The translations under genes were made by a program, and so were the position numbers. Shown here piece by piece: positions 1-7,416 of a stretch of DNA of 15,843 nucleotides. The notes below the pieces were generated by a model that worked only from the letters and a program-made list of their open reading frames with translations, did not search any database and had not been told where the DNA came from. Position 1 is the first letter of the stretch. Each line of letters opens with the position of its first letter. The stretch lies in the NCBI GenBank assembly GCA_034927775.1, contig JAYFPL010000161.1, forward strand, positions 1-15,843. Reading direction: 5' to 3'. Source of the stretch: IOR16 sp034927775 (GTDB lineage: Bacteria; Bacillota; Clostridia; Peptostreptococcales; Anaerovoracaceae).

Positions 1-277
1 GTTTGATTTCACCCAGTATCATAGGAACTGCATACGTGGAAAACATGACACCATAACTCGCATCAAAGCGATCCACAGCCTTCAGCAGACCAATGTATCC
101 CAACTGGAGCAAATCATCCAATTCATAACCTGCTCCAATAAACTTTAATGCGATACTTTTTACAAGTCCCGTATTTTGATAAATAAGATCTTCTTTTGCG
201 TCTTCCTCACCACGTTGGGCCCGCGCAATCAATTCATATGTATCTTCTTTGCAGGAATAAGCATTCTCGGCACTCAT
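1..277 (-). CDS. sigF: RNA polymerase sporulation sigma factor SigF (5' part, cut by window edge)
   Basis: This is the N-terminal part (about 92 codons) of the forespore-specific sigma factor that takes over transcription in the small compartment after asymmetric division. The visible protein starts MSAENAYSCKEDTYEL. It then shows the conserved sigma-70 region 2: a segment around GLVKSIALKF, then LDDLLQLGYIGLLKAVDRFD and FSTYAVPMILGEIK, the core-binding and -10-recognition block of the SigF/SigG/SigB group. The remainder (regions 3 and 4) lies beyond base 1. Its ATG overlaps the TGA of spoIIAB (ATGA, 274-277), a sign of translational coupling that would keep the sigma factor and its inhibitor in proportion. 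The identification rests on order: spoIIAA, spoIIAB and a group-3 sigma factor in this arrangement is the spoIIA operon. SigG was considered but is not normally preceded by spoIIAA-AB. Confidence 0.95.
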   Translation of the reverse strand, partial: MSAENAYSCKEDTYELIARAQRGEEDAKEDLIYQNTGLVKSIALKFIGAGYELDDLLQLGYIGLLKAVDRFDASYGVMFSTYAVPMILGEIK

Positions 278-711
278 ACCAGCAAATCCAATTGTTTAAT
301 CATCATCACCTTCGTCCCCTGCCCCGGCTTTGATGTTATTTCCAAACGATCGGTAAAGCTCTCCATTACCGTAAAGCCCATACCGGAACGTTCCTCTCCT
401 GCTTTCGATGTATAAAGCGGCTCCTTTGCTTTTTCAATATCTCCTATCCCGACACCTTCATCTGAAACAATCATAATTAACTTACGATCCTCCGTAGTTT
501 TTACCTCAACAGTAACAATACCATCTTCTGCGTCGTCATATGCATGAATGATGGCATTACTTACCGCTTCCGAAATTGCCGTTTTGATTTCCGTTAATTC
601 CTCAACCGTAGGATCTAATTGTGCTGCAAAAGCGGCTACTGCCGTACGAGAAAAGGCTTCATTTTCCGAATGGCTTGGAAATTGTATTTTAATTTCATTT
701 TTATATTTCAT
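274..711 (-). CDS. spoIIAB: Anti-sigma F factor / serine kinase SpoIIAB
   Basis: SpoIIAB binds and inhibits sigma F. When SpoIIAA is present it acts as an ATP-dependent serine kinase that phosphorylates SpoIIAA. At 145 aa it has the normal family length. It is a GHKL-fold ATPase with visible boxes: N box with Glu48 and Asn52 (ISEAVSNAIIHAY), G1 box DEGVGIG at 84-90, and the ATP-lid/G2 segment RSGMGF at 108-113. The start ATG at 709-711 follows an AGAAGGGAG ribosome binding site. The gene lies 17 bases downstream of spoIIAA and overlaps sigF by four bases. All catalytic and ATP-binding positions I can align from memory of the B. subtilis protein are retained, so it should be functional. Confidence 0.96.
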   Translation of the reverse strand: MKYKNEIKIQFPSHSENEAFSRTAVAAFAAQLDPTVEELTEIKTAISEAVSNAIIHAYDDAEDGIVTVEVKTTEDRKLIMIVSDEGVGIGDIEKAKEPLYTSKAGEERSGMGFTVMESFTDRLEITSKPGQGTKVMMIKQLDLLV

Positions 712-728
712 CCGTCCGTCACTCCCTT

Positions 729-1088
729 CTACTCTTCATGATACTTTGTTTCACTGCAAATTTTCATGGCTTGTTCTACGGTGTCACAATAGGGTGCAAT
801 GGTAAAAATCCCCGACATTTCCAATATACGCTTTGCATAATCATTGCATTCCGAAACTATAACAACTCCACCCATTTCTTTCATTTTGTTATATCGACCC
901 ATAACCACGCCAATACCTGCGCTATCCATAAAGGTGACACCTTGAAAAGAAAAAATAAGATTCTTTCTTTCTGAGGTGCCAATCGTCTGATCAATCTTTT
1001 CTCTGACTTCCGCTGCAGTATGATGATCGAGTTCTCCTTCTAATCGAACAATCAAGCTGTTTTTCCTTATTTCTGATGTTAATTTCAT
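729..1088 (-). CDS. spoIIAA: Anti-sigma F factor antagonist SpoIIAA
   Basis: This STAS-domain protein frees sigma F by displacing it from SpoIIAB. It is inactivated when SpoIIAB phosphorylates one serine and reactivated by the SpoIIE phosphatase (not in this window). It is 119 aa, typical for the family. The phosphoacceptor is Ser56 in the signature FMDSAGIGVVMGRY, and the N-terminal strand IVRLEGELDHHTA is the standard STAS start. The ATG at 1086-1088 is preceded by AGAAGGGAGGGGG and a run of seven Ts. It is the first gene of the spoIIA operon, 88 bases after topB. That gap carries a promoter and an inverted repeat (entered separately), so it is probably induced independently of the upstream housekeeping genes. 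Confidence 0.96.
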   Translation of the reverse strand: MKLTSEIRKNSLIVRLEGELDHHTAAEVREKIDQTIGTSERKNLIFSFQGVTFMDSAGIGVVMGRYNKMKEMGGVVIVSECNDYAKRILEMSGIFTIAPYCDTVEQAMKICSETKYHEE

Positions 1089-1093
1089 AAAAA

Positions 1094-1157
1094 AACCCCC
1101 TCCCTTCTAGATTATACCGCTGATTTTTCAGCTTGTCCTTAAGAGAAAAAGGGGGTT
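1094..1157 (-). promoter_or_regulatory. Long-range inverted repeat sequestering the spoIIAA ribosome binding site
   Basis: AACCCCCT at 1094-1101 and AGGGGGTT at 1150-1157 (plus-strand reading) are exact 8-base inverted copies separated by 48 bases. In minus-strand RNA the second arm is AGGGGGUU followed by more Us. It overlaps the 3' part of the spoIIAA Shine-Dalgarno stretch and ends just before the ATG. RNA reading through from topB would carry both arms. RNA started at the internal promoter (1111-1139) would carry only the ribosome-binding arm. A role in masking translation of, or terminating, read-through RNA is inference. Confidence 0.45.
1111..1139 (-). promoter_or_regulatory. Candidate spoIIA promoter
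   Basis: On the minus strand a perfect TATAAT (1116-1111) lies 17 bases downstream of AGGACA (1139-1134), which matches TTGACA in four of six positions. The same upstream bases read TAAGGACAA, close to the sigma-H -35 pattern RNAGGAWWW. The -10 read as GTATAATCT partly matches RNNGAATWW at a spacing of 15. In B. subtilis spoIIA is transcribed by sigma-H, so a sigma-H or a dual sigma-A/sigma-H promoter are both possible. The spacer contains the palindrome GCTGATTTTTCAGC (1119-1132). The -10 box ends about 22 bases before the spoIIAA ATG, giving a very short leader. Which sigma factor uses it is inference. Confidence 0.55.
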
Positions 1158-1176
1158 GCTTTGTATTTTTGTCGAA

Positions 1177-3267
1177 TTAATGCGGAAAGTACAACCGAAA
1201 ATTTACGTATTGTCCCGTATCTACCATAATGATGTATGCAGTATAATAGCAATCCTTCTTTTGAGAGTAAAGATTTGCCGCCTTAATACGACCCTTCTTA
1301 AGAAAAGCTTCTACCATAGGCTTTGTTAGAGGCTTCTTTCTTTCTTCAAAGAAACGTTCTTTTTTCCAAATTACAAAATTGCAATCTCTTCCTGCTTCAC
1401 AATAGTAGTTCGTTCTTCCTTCATAAATATTTTTTCCGCATCTTGGGCACTTACCGATAATTTCACGACCTTTTTCATCTACTTTAGATTGATACGCACC
1501 GATCAAGTCTTCCACAAACAACTCAATTTCGGAGAGAAATACTTCCGCCTGCAAATCACCTTTATAAATCCATTCTAATTTTTGTTCCCACTCTGCAGTA
1601 AGTTGTGCACTTTTTACTTTTTCCGGAACTGCTTCTACCAGGCGATACGCTTTTTCAGTTGGGATTAAGTTTTTTCCTTTTCTTTCAATAAATTCTGTTT
1701 TTATAATTTTTTCAATAATTCCTGCTCTAGTTGCCGGAGTACCAAGTCCTGCTCCGGATACTTCTTTCTTTAAATCTTCGTCCTCTAAAGTTTTCATTGC
1801 ATTTTCCATTGCAGAAAGTAGCGTATCTTCCGTATAAGGCTTTGGAGGACTTGTCTTATTTTCCTTAGAAGTAATCTTCACATTAGGGATACAGTCGCCT
1901 TCCGATAATTGAGGCAGAATTTGATCTTCCTTTTCCGTTTTTTTCTTTTTCTTTTTCGTTCTCTCTTGCAAAGTTTCTGTTAATTGTTTATGTATTTGCT
2001 TAAATCCGTTTTCTGTGATTTGTCGTCCGGACGCTTTAAACTCTTCTCCTTCAATCGATAAAACAATTTCTGTTTTAATATACTCATGCGATAAATATAC
2101 CGATTCCAACAAACGATAAACAATCAAAAGAAAAATACTTCCCTCTTCCGGTGTCATTTTCACCTTAACTTTTGATGCTTCTATTGTTGGTAAAATTGCA
2201 TGATGGTCAGTTACTTTTTTATCATTAATTAACCGTTCTAAATCAGGATCTACATTTTGATATGCAGATTTGATTTCTTCCTTCAAATAAGAAGCCTGTA
2301 AAATTCCTTTCACGATCTGCTGTGTTGTTTCTTTCATATCAGAAGTTAAATAACGGCTATCTGTTCTCGGATAAGTTACCAATTTTTTTTCATAAAGATT
2401 TTGCGTAAAGTCTAATGTTTTTTGTGCTGAAAATCCTAATAATTTATTGGCATCTCTCTGCAGCGTCGTTAAATCGTACAATGCCGGTGGATTTTCCTTT
2501 ACCGGTGACTTTTTCATTGAAGTTACAAACGCATCTTTCCCATTACATTTTTCTACAATACGCTTACTCTCATCCTCTGTTTCAACTCGATTTGTTGCAG
2601 AAAAATCCTTACAATCTGCAGTTAATATGTAATAAGGCTTTGCATCAAATTGATCAATGGTCTTTTGACGTTCTACTATAAGATTTATTGTCGGAGTCTG
2701 TACCCTTCCAACATTCAAACTGGTATAAGAAAGACAGCCAAATAGTCTTGAAAAATTAATACCCACAAGCCAATCAGCTTGCATTCTTGCCAAAGCAGCT
2801 TGATATAAGCGATTATATTGCATGCCTGCTTTTAGCTTTGCAAATCCGTCTTGTATGGCTTTCGTTTCCATAGAACTGATCCAAAGCCTTTGAAATGGTT
2901 TCGTACATTCTGCTTGATGATAAACGAGACGAAAAATCAATTCTCCTTCTCTTCCGGCATCTGTTGCACAAATAATTTCTGTTACATCCTCACGATCCAT
3001 TAAATTTTTAATAATTACAAATTGACTTCTTGTGTTTTCTGTTACTTTATACTGCCATTCTTTCGGAATAATCGGCAAATCAAAGATATTCCATTTCTGA
3101 TATGCTGTATTATAAGCTTCCGGCATTACAGTTTCAACCAAATGCCCAACACACCACGAAACCAAATAATCTCCTCCTGAAAAAAAACCATTTTCCTTCT
3201 TAGAGGCCCCAATGACTCCTGCGATTTCTTTTGCCACGCTGGGCTTTTCTGCGATTACAAGCTTCAA
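1177..3267 (-). CDS. topB: DNA topoisomerase III (type IA)
   Basis: Type IA topoisomerase that cuts and passes single strands, removing negative supercoils and resolving recombination or replication intermediates. The 696 aa are in the family range. The Toprim domain shows Glu7 (VIAEKPSVAKEI) and ATDAGREGEL (Asp103, Glu107). Gly105, where E. coli TopIII has Asp, is normal for Firmicute TopB as I recall it. The active-site tyrosine is Tyr299 in LVTYPRTDSRYL. GLGTPATRAGIIEKI is the conserved region near the C-terminal part of the core. A C-terminal zinc ribbon follows (Cys607, Cys610, Cys623, Cys629) with a Toprim-associated C-terminal repeat. A run of six lysines (438-443) sits in an A-rich stretch. 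The start codon is TTG (3265-3267); no ATG is near, and AAAGGAG lies 8 bases upstream. It lies 26 bases after thiI, so it is probably cotranscribed. Confidence 0.95.
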   Translation of the reverse strand: MKLVIAEKPSVAKEIAGVIGASKKENGFFSGGDYLVSWCVGHLVETVMPEAYNTAYQKWNIFDLPIIPKEWQYKVTENTRSQFVIIKNLMDREDVTEIICATDAGREGELIFRLVYHQAECTKPFQRLWISSMETKAIQDGFAKLKAGMQYNRLYQAALARMQADWLVGINFSRLFGCLSYTSLNVGRVQTPTINLIVERQKTIDQFDAKPYYILTADCKDFSATNRVETEDESKRIVEKCNGKDAFVTSMKKSPVKENPPALYDLTTLQRDANKLLGFSAQKTLDFTQNLYEKKLVTYPRTDSRYLTSDMKETTQQIVKGILQASYLKEEIKSAYQNVDPDLERLINDKKVTDHHAILPTIEASKVKVKMTPEEGSIFLLIVYRLLESVYLSHEYIKTEIVLSIEGEEFKASGRQITENGFKQIHKQLTETLQERTKKKKKKTEKEDQILPQLSEGDCIPNVKITSKENKTSPPKPYTEDTLLSAMENAMKTLEDEDLKKEVSGAGLGTPATRAGIIEKIIKTEFIERKGKNLIPTEKAYRLVEAVPEKVKSAQLTAEWEQKLEWIYKGDLQAEVFLSEIELFVEDLIGAYQSKVDEKGREIIGKCPRCGKNIYEGRTNYYCEAGRDCNFVIWKKERFFEERKKPLTKPMVEAFLKKGRIKAANLYSQKKDCYYTAYIIMVDTGQYVNFRLYFPH

Positions 3268-3293
3268 TAGTCTTGCTCCTTTTCTTTAAGCGA

Positions 3294-4505
3294 TCACTCT
3301 TCCCCGTAAATCATGACAGATTCTTTGCTTTCCAATGCCGCCTTGATTAATTCTTCCACATCTAAACGACTTTCCGATTCTAAAATTTTATCCAGCTTTG
3401 GTTTTGTCGCAGGATGCTTTGGTAAAAATACCGTACAGCAATCTTCATATGGTAAAATCGAAGTTTCATAGGTACCAATCTGCTTCGCAATGTCCATAAT
3501 ATCTACTTTATCCATAGCAATTAAAGGACGCATTACCGGCATCTGAACGGATGCGTCTGTCACAACCAGAGCTTCGGCAGTCTGACTTGCAACTTGACCA
3601 ATATTCTCACCCGTTATTAACATCAAACATCCGTTTTCCTTTGCAACAGCCTCAGCCAAACGCATCATAAAACGTCGCACTAAAATTGTAATTTCTTCTT
3701 CAGGGCAGTGCTGCACGATTTCTTCTTGAATTGGTAATAAATTAATGCTATGAATTCGAATTCTTCCACAATATCCGGCCACAATGCGAGCTAAATCCTG
3801 AACCTTGTCCCATGCCCTTTCACTGGTATATGGATAAGAATGAAAATGTATGGCTTCAATCATCATACCTCTCTTAGCCATCATAAATGCTGCCACTGGA
3901 CTGTCTATTCCTCCGGAAAGCAATACTAACCCTTTTCCATTGGTTCCCAGAGGGAGACCTCCGAAACCAGAAACCTTTTGTTCAAAGACATATGCCTTTT
4001 CTCTTCTTACAGAAACAAATAATTTACAGTCAGGATTGTGAACATCTACCTTTAAAACCTTACACCCAATTAAAACCTTTGCTCCAATAATTCGACCGAT
4101 TTGCGGAGATTCTATTGGGAAAGCCTTATTTGCTCTTTTTGCATCCACTTTAAATGTTTGTATTCCCTTTTCTTCAATGAGTTCAAGCATATAGGAAACA
4201 GCAACCTGTCCAATTTTATCTAGGACTTCTTCTGCATCTCCCTCAGAAATATCAATTTCGACAGCAGGGCTAATGGAAGCTACGCCAAACACTCTGGATA
4301 TTTCTCTTGTAACAATATCTTTATTTAAATCAATCGGAGTCTTTACAAAGATAAGGCCTTCCTCTCTTCGTACTTCGATGTTCTGAAATTTTTTCATTAC
4401 TTTTCGAATTCGATCAACCAACATCCGTTCAAAATAAGGTTTGTTCATTCCTTTTAGCGCAACTTCTCCACAACGTACAATATACGTATTTCTTTCTTCT
4501 GACAT
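3294..4505 (-). CDS. thiI: tRNA 4-thiouridine synthase ThiI
   Basis: ThiI adenylates U8 of tRNA with ATP and transfers sulfur from a cysteine desulfurase to make s4U; in some bacteria it also serves thiamine thiazole synthesis. The 403 aa hold an N-terminal ferredoxin-like and THUMP region (about 1-165) and a PP-loop ATPase with SGGIDSP at 197-203. The C-terminal EDCCTVFLPKHP carries Cys356/Cys357, one of which matches the conserved catalytic cysteine. There is no C-terminal rhodanese domain, as in Bacillus ThiI, so persulfide should come directly from its desulfurase partner. That partner is probably the gene immediately upstream, as in the B. subtilis nifZ-thiI pair. The ATG at 4503-4505 follows TAGGAGGAGTC, and the upstream gene's TAA is only 11 bases away, so the two are tightly coupled. 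Confidence 0.96.
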   Translation of the reverse strand: MSEERNTYIVRCGEVALKGMNKPYFERMLVDRIRKVMKKFQNIEVRREEGLIFVKTPIDLNKDIVTREISRVFGVASISPAVEIDISEGDAEEVLDKIGQVAVSYMLELIEEKGIQTFKVDAKRANKAFPIESPQIGRIIGAKVLIGCKVLKVDVHNPDCKLFVSVRREKAYVFEQKVSGFGGLPLGTNGKGLVLLSGGIDSPVAAFMMAKRGMMIEAIHFHSYPYTSERAWDKVQDLARIVAGYCGRIRIHSINLLPIQEEIVQHCPEEEITILVRRFMMRLAEAVAKENGCLMLITGENIGQVASQTAEALVVTDASVQMPVMRPLIAMDKVDIMDIAKQIGTYETSILPYEDCCTVFLPKHPATKPKLDKILESESRLDVEELIKAALESKESVMIYGEE

Positions 4506-4516
4506 GACTCCTCCTA

Positions 4517-5686
4517 TTATCTTCGGTTTCTTCCGATTGCACCACGAAGCTTACGCATCGTTTCCACCGCTTTTTTTACTTCTTCCAATACATAGTCCAT
4601 TTGTTCAATTGTATTATCTTCACTAAAACTAAATCGGATAGCACCTTCCATTGCCTCATCTGACAAACCCACTGCCCTTAAAATATGACTGCCCTTCTTT
4701 TTCGAAGAACAAGCTGATCCGGTTGAGACATAAATTTCCTTTTGCTCTAACGAATGCAGCAACACTTCAGCCCGGCACCCTAAAAAACTCACATTTAAAA
4801 TATATGGACCGCATTCATCATCGCTTTCGGGGCTATTGATTCGAATGTTTGGTATTGCCTCTTTGAGTCCCTCAAGCAAATGAGTTCGAATTTGTATTAC
4901 ATGAGTTCTTTTTCTTTCAAAGTCCTCAATCGATATCTGTGATGCACTTCCAAGACCGACAATTGCGGGTACATTTTCTGTACCCGAACGAAAACCCTTC
5001 TCTTGTCCTCCTCCATAAATAAACGGCGGAATGTGTATGCCACGATTTACATACAACGCACCAATCCCTTTTGGGCCATGAATCTTATGCCCGCTTAAAG
5101 AAAGAAAATCTACAGAATTGCCAGCAAAATTGATTTTTTCCTTTCCAAAAGACTGTACCGCATCTGTATGAAATAGGGTGTTTTCTCGTTTCAAAGAACC
5201 AATTTCGGAGATCGGCTGTATTGTTCCCAACTCATTATTTACATGCATAATGGTAACCAAAATGGTTTCCTCATTCATTTCATCTGCCAATTGTTCTAAA
5301 TTAAGCCTTCCCTTCTGATCAACACCAATATAAACAACATGAAAACCTTCTTTTTGTTCTAAATAACGACACGCCTCTAAAACAGCCGGATGCTCTATTT
5401 GCGAGGTGATTATTTTTTTCCCTTTTCGTTTTCTAGCCTGAGCTGCACCGAAGATAGCCGTATTATCACTTTCGGTTCCACCGGAAGTAAAATAAATCTC
5501 TTCTTCTTTCACATGCAAAACATTTGCAACAGCCTTTCTTGCAGTTTTCAATTCTTTTTCAGCTGCAATACCCAGACGATGCAGAGAAGATGGATTTCCA
5601 AAACAGTTTTTCATGCAGTCTGCCATGGTTTCGGTTACTTTATCATATGGCTTTGTTGTAGCACTGTTATCTAAATATACAAACAT
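4517..5686 (-). CDS. Cysteine desulfurase (NifS/IscS family, NifZ-like)
   Basis: PLP enzyme that converts cysteine to alanine and carries the sulfur as an active-site persulfide. The start MFVYLDNSATTKP is typical. Numbered from the ATG at 5684-5686 (389 aa), TSGGTESDN holds the PLP phosphate near 68-75, SGHKIHGPKG contains the Schiff-base Lys201, and TGSACSS contains the catalytic Cys326 on its mobile loop. I chose this ATG because family proteins begin at this strand and GAAAGGT lies 6-7 bases upstream; an in-frame GTG at 5699-5701 would add five residues (MKGIE). It ends in TAA-TAG 11 bases before thiI. That pairing suggests a dedicated sulfur donor for tRNA thiolation, like B. subtilis NifZ, rather than a general Fe-S enzyme. 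Other Fe-S genes such as iscU are absent here. Confidence 0.93.
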   Translation of the reverse strand: MFVYLDNSATTKPYDKVTETMADCMKNCFGNPSSLHRLGIAAEKELKTARKAVANVLHVKEEEIYFTSGGTESDNTAIFGAAQARKRKGKKIITSQIEHPAVLEACRYLEQKEGFHVVYIGVDQKGRLNLEQLADEMNEETILVTIMHVNNELGTIQPISEIGSLKRENTLFHTDAVQSFGKEKINFAGNSVDFLSLSGHKIHGPKGIGALYVNRGIHIPPFIYGGGQEKGFRSGTENVPAIVGLGSASQISIEDFERKRTHVIQIRTHLLEGLKEAIPNIRINSPESDDECGPYILNVSFLGCRAEVLLHSLEQKEIYVSTGSACSSKKKGSHILRAVGLSDEAMEGAIRFSFSEDNTIEQMDYVLEEVKKAVETMRKLRGAIGRNRR

Positions 5687-5739
5687 TTCTATACCTTTCA
5701 CTTCGGATTATTCCGTATATTTCTTTTTTTGTAACTTTT

Positions 5740-5748
5740 ATTATACCA
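5740..5748 (-). promoter_or_regulatory. Extended -10 promoter for the desulfurase-thiI-topB operon
   Basis: The minus strand reads TGGTATAAT (5748-5740), an extended -10 (TGN-TATAAT). The predicted start is near 5733, giving a leader of about 47 bases. The -35 region (GGAGTA at 5768-5763) is poor, which fits an extended -10 promoter or one that needs an activator. A second TATAAT lies at 5845-5840 with a weak TTGCAG 18 bases upstream (5869-5864) and could give a longer transcript. Confidence 0.5.
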
Positions 5749-5753
5749 TACGT

Positions 5754-5775
5754 GCAAACCGCTACTCCGGTTTGC
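5754..5775. repeat. Perfect dyad overlapping the desulfurase -35 region
   Basis: GCAAACCG and CGGTTTGC are exact inverted 8-mers around CTACTC (5762-5767). The dyad lies just upstream of the extended -10 of the desulfurase operon and covers its weak -35 position. It is not followed by a T-run in either direction, so it is not an intrinsic terminator. The position suits an operator or activator site. The binding protein is unknown. Confidence 0.5.
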
Positions 5776-6006
5776 TTCACACCGGTACAATAAATACATC
5801 CAAGTCAAAATTTGAGAATTTTGCTACCTATGTGTACTTATTATACCCCGTTTTTTATTGAAACTGCAAGGTGAGATGAAAAATTGACAATGCATTTTAT
5901 TTCAATTAAAATGAAGGAGAATTTAGAAACGTCAATCAGTCTGAAAAAGGTATGCGATAAAAGGGTCGCAGAATTCGTTTTTTCAATTGACGGTGAGAGG
6001 AATACC

Positions 6007-7389
6007 ATGATTGAAAAAAGCAGTTTTAGGGAAATGAACGAAGGCATTTTGCTCGATTTAATTCTTAATGCCACGAATGAAGCGATTGTTGTCATAAACA
6101 AAGAAGGCATTATAGAAATGCTTAGTGACTCATACGCTGAATTTCTAAAAGTAAAAAAGGAAGAAGCAATCGGAAAGCACGTATGTGATGTGATTGAAAA
6201 TACAAGATTACACATTGTTTTAAAAACAAGAAAACCTGAAATTGCACAAATGCAGCACATTAACGGACAAAATATGATTGCTACACGTGTACCAATTATC
6301 AAAGACGGCGAACTAATCGGTGGTTTTGGAAGGGTTTTATTTAAAAACCTGAAAGAACTTCATGGATTATATTCGAGAATCAATGAAATAGAACAAGAAC
6401 TTAATCTATATAAAAATAAATTTGGAAAAATCAACGCTGCCAAGTATACCGTTAATGATTTAATCGGAAACGGTGAAACAATGACTGCCCTAAAGGAAAC
6501 CATTATTAAAATTGCAAAAAATAATTCTAATGTTTTAATTTTTGGGGAAAGCGGAACCGGAAAAGAACTCTTTGCTCATGCCATTCATAATGCAAGTAAA
6601 CGAAGTCAGCAACCATTGATTTGTCTTAACTGTGCATCAATTCCTGAGAATCTTATAGAATCCGAACTCTTTGGATATGAAGAAGGATCCTTTACCGGTG
6701 CAAAAAAAGGCGGACGTTCCGGTCTCTTTCAGGCTGCAAATAGAGGAACGTTGTTTTTAGATGAAATCGGTGACCTTCCAATGCAAATGCAGGTAAAACT
6801 GCTTCGTGTCCTTCAGGATAAAGAAATTCAAAAAATCGGCTCTCACGTGAAAGAAAAGATTGATGTACGCATCCTTGCTGCAACAAATAAAAATCTCTAT
6901 GAAATGATTGAACAAGAACAATTTCGATCCGATTTATTTTATCGGTTGAATGTTATCAGCATTACCATCCCGCCATTACGTGAACGAAGAGAGGATATCC
7001 CTCTTTTAGTCGATGCTTTAATTGAAAAACTTTCACAAAAAGAAGGTGTCCTTGTACAAGGTATCTCCAGTCGTGCGATGGAATACTTAAAGCGTTATGA
7101 TTGGCCGGGTAATGTTCGAGAGCTAGAAAATATATTAGAACGTGCCATTAACTTTATTGATGACGATCTGATTATAAAAACAAAACATCTTCATAATAAA
7201 TTGACAGGTATTCCATGTGATGAAATCAGTAAAACACTCAAAAATATTCTAGAAGAAACGGAACGTTTAACCATTGTGAATGCTATGATGCAAAATAATG
7301 GTAAAAAAGCAGTGGTTGCAAAAAAACTTGCAATTAGTCGAACCAGTCTTTACGAAAAATTAGAAAAGTATAATATTAATTTCGAGTAA
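6007..7389 (+). CDS. Sigma-54-dependent transcriptional activator (PAS - AAA+ - Fis HTH)
   Basis: Enhancer-binding protein that uses ATP hydrolysis to open sigma-54 promoters. Numbered from the ATG at 6007 (460 aa): a PAS sensor at about 12-115; an AAA+ domain with Walker A GESGTGKE (180-187), the sigma-54-contact loop GSFTGA (227-232, Ser instead of the usual Ala) and Walker B LFLDEIGD (249-256), plus FRSDLFYRLNV and the sensor II region WPGNVRELEN; and a C-terminal Fis-type helix-turn-helix (KAVVAKKLAISRTSLYEKL). There is no receiver domain, so activation is probably by ligand binding to PAS. I chose 6007 because AGAGG precedes it by six bases and the PAS follows directly. An in-frame TTG at 5884 (AAGGTG 10 bases upstream) or ATG at 5890 would add about 40 residues. 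No convincing own promoter was found. The downstream sigma-54 operon is the obvious target. Confidence 0.93.
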   Translation: MIEKSSFREMNEGILLDLILNATNEAIVVINKEGIIEMLSDSYAEFLKVKKEEAIGKHVCDVIENTRLHIVLKTRKPEIAQMQHINGQNMIATRVPIIKDGELIGGFGRVLFKNLKELHGLYSRINEIEQELNLYKNKFGKINAAKYTVNDLIGNGETMTALKETIIKIAKNNSNVLIFGESGTGKELFAHAIHNASKRSQQPLICLNCASIPENLIESELFGYEEGSFTGAKKGGRSGLFQAANRGTLFLDEIGDLPMQMQVKLLRVLQDKEIQKIGSHVKEKIDVRILAATNKNLYEMIEQEQFRSDLFYRLNVISITIPPLRERREDIPLLVDALIEKLSQKEGVLVQGISSRAMEYLKRYDWPGNVRELENILERAINFIDDDLIIKTKHLHNKLTGIPCDEISKTLKNILEETERLTIVNAMMQNNGKKAVVAKKLAISRTSLYEKLEKYNINFE

Positions 7390-7416
7390 TAAAACATTAT
7401 ATATATCAAAATATTC

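Noticed and set aside
1177..3267. Loss of a Toprim aspartate in TopB (ATDAGREGE instead of ATDADREGE)
   Set aside because: Gly at this position also occurs in B. subtilis TopB as I recall it, so it is a lineage variant and not a sign of inactivation.
5841..6302. A 153-codon open frame on the minus strand opposite the start of the sigma-54 activator
   Set aside because: The translation is a string of hydrophobic and serine-rich segments typical of the antisense of a real gene. It has no recognisable domain, and the plus-strand PAS-AAA+ protein explains the region.
6685..6705. GSFTGA in place of GAFTGA in the sigma-54 activator as a defect
   Set aside because: The critical Phe, Thr and Gly are kept, and the Ser form occurs in other sigma-54 activators; the Walker motifs are intact.
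7403..7415. IHF-like site TATCAAAATATTC beside the enhancer
   Set aside because: One mismatch to a loose consensus in AT-rich DNA; Clostridia normally use HU and lack IHF, so the match is not informative.
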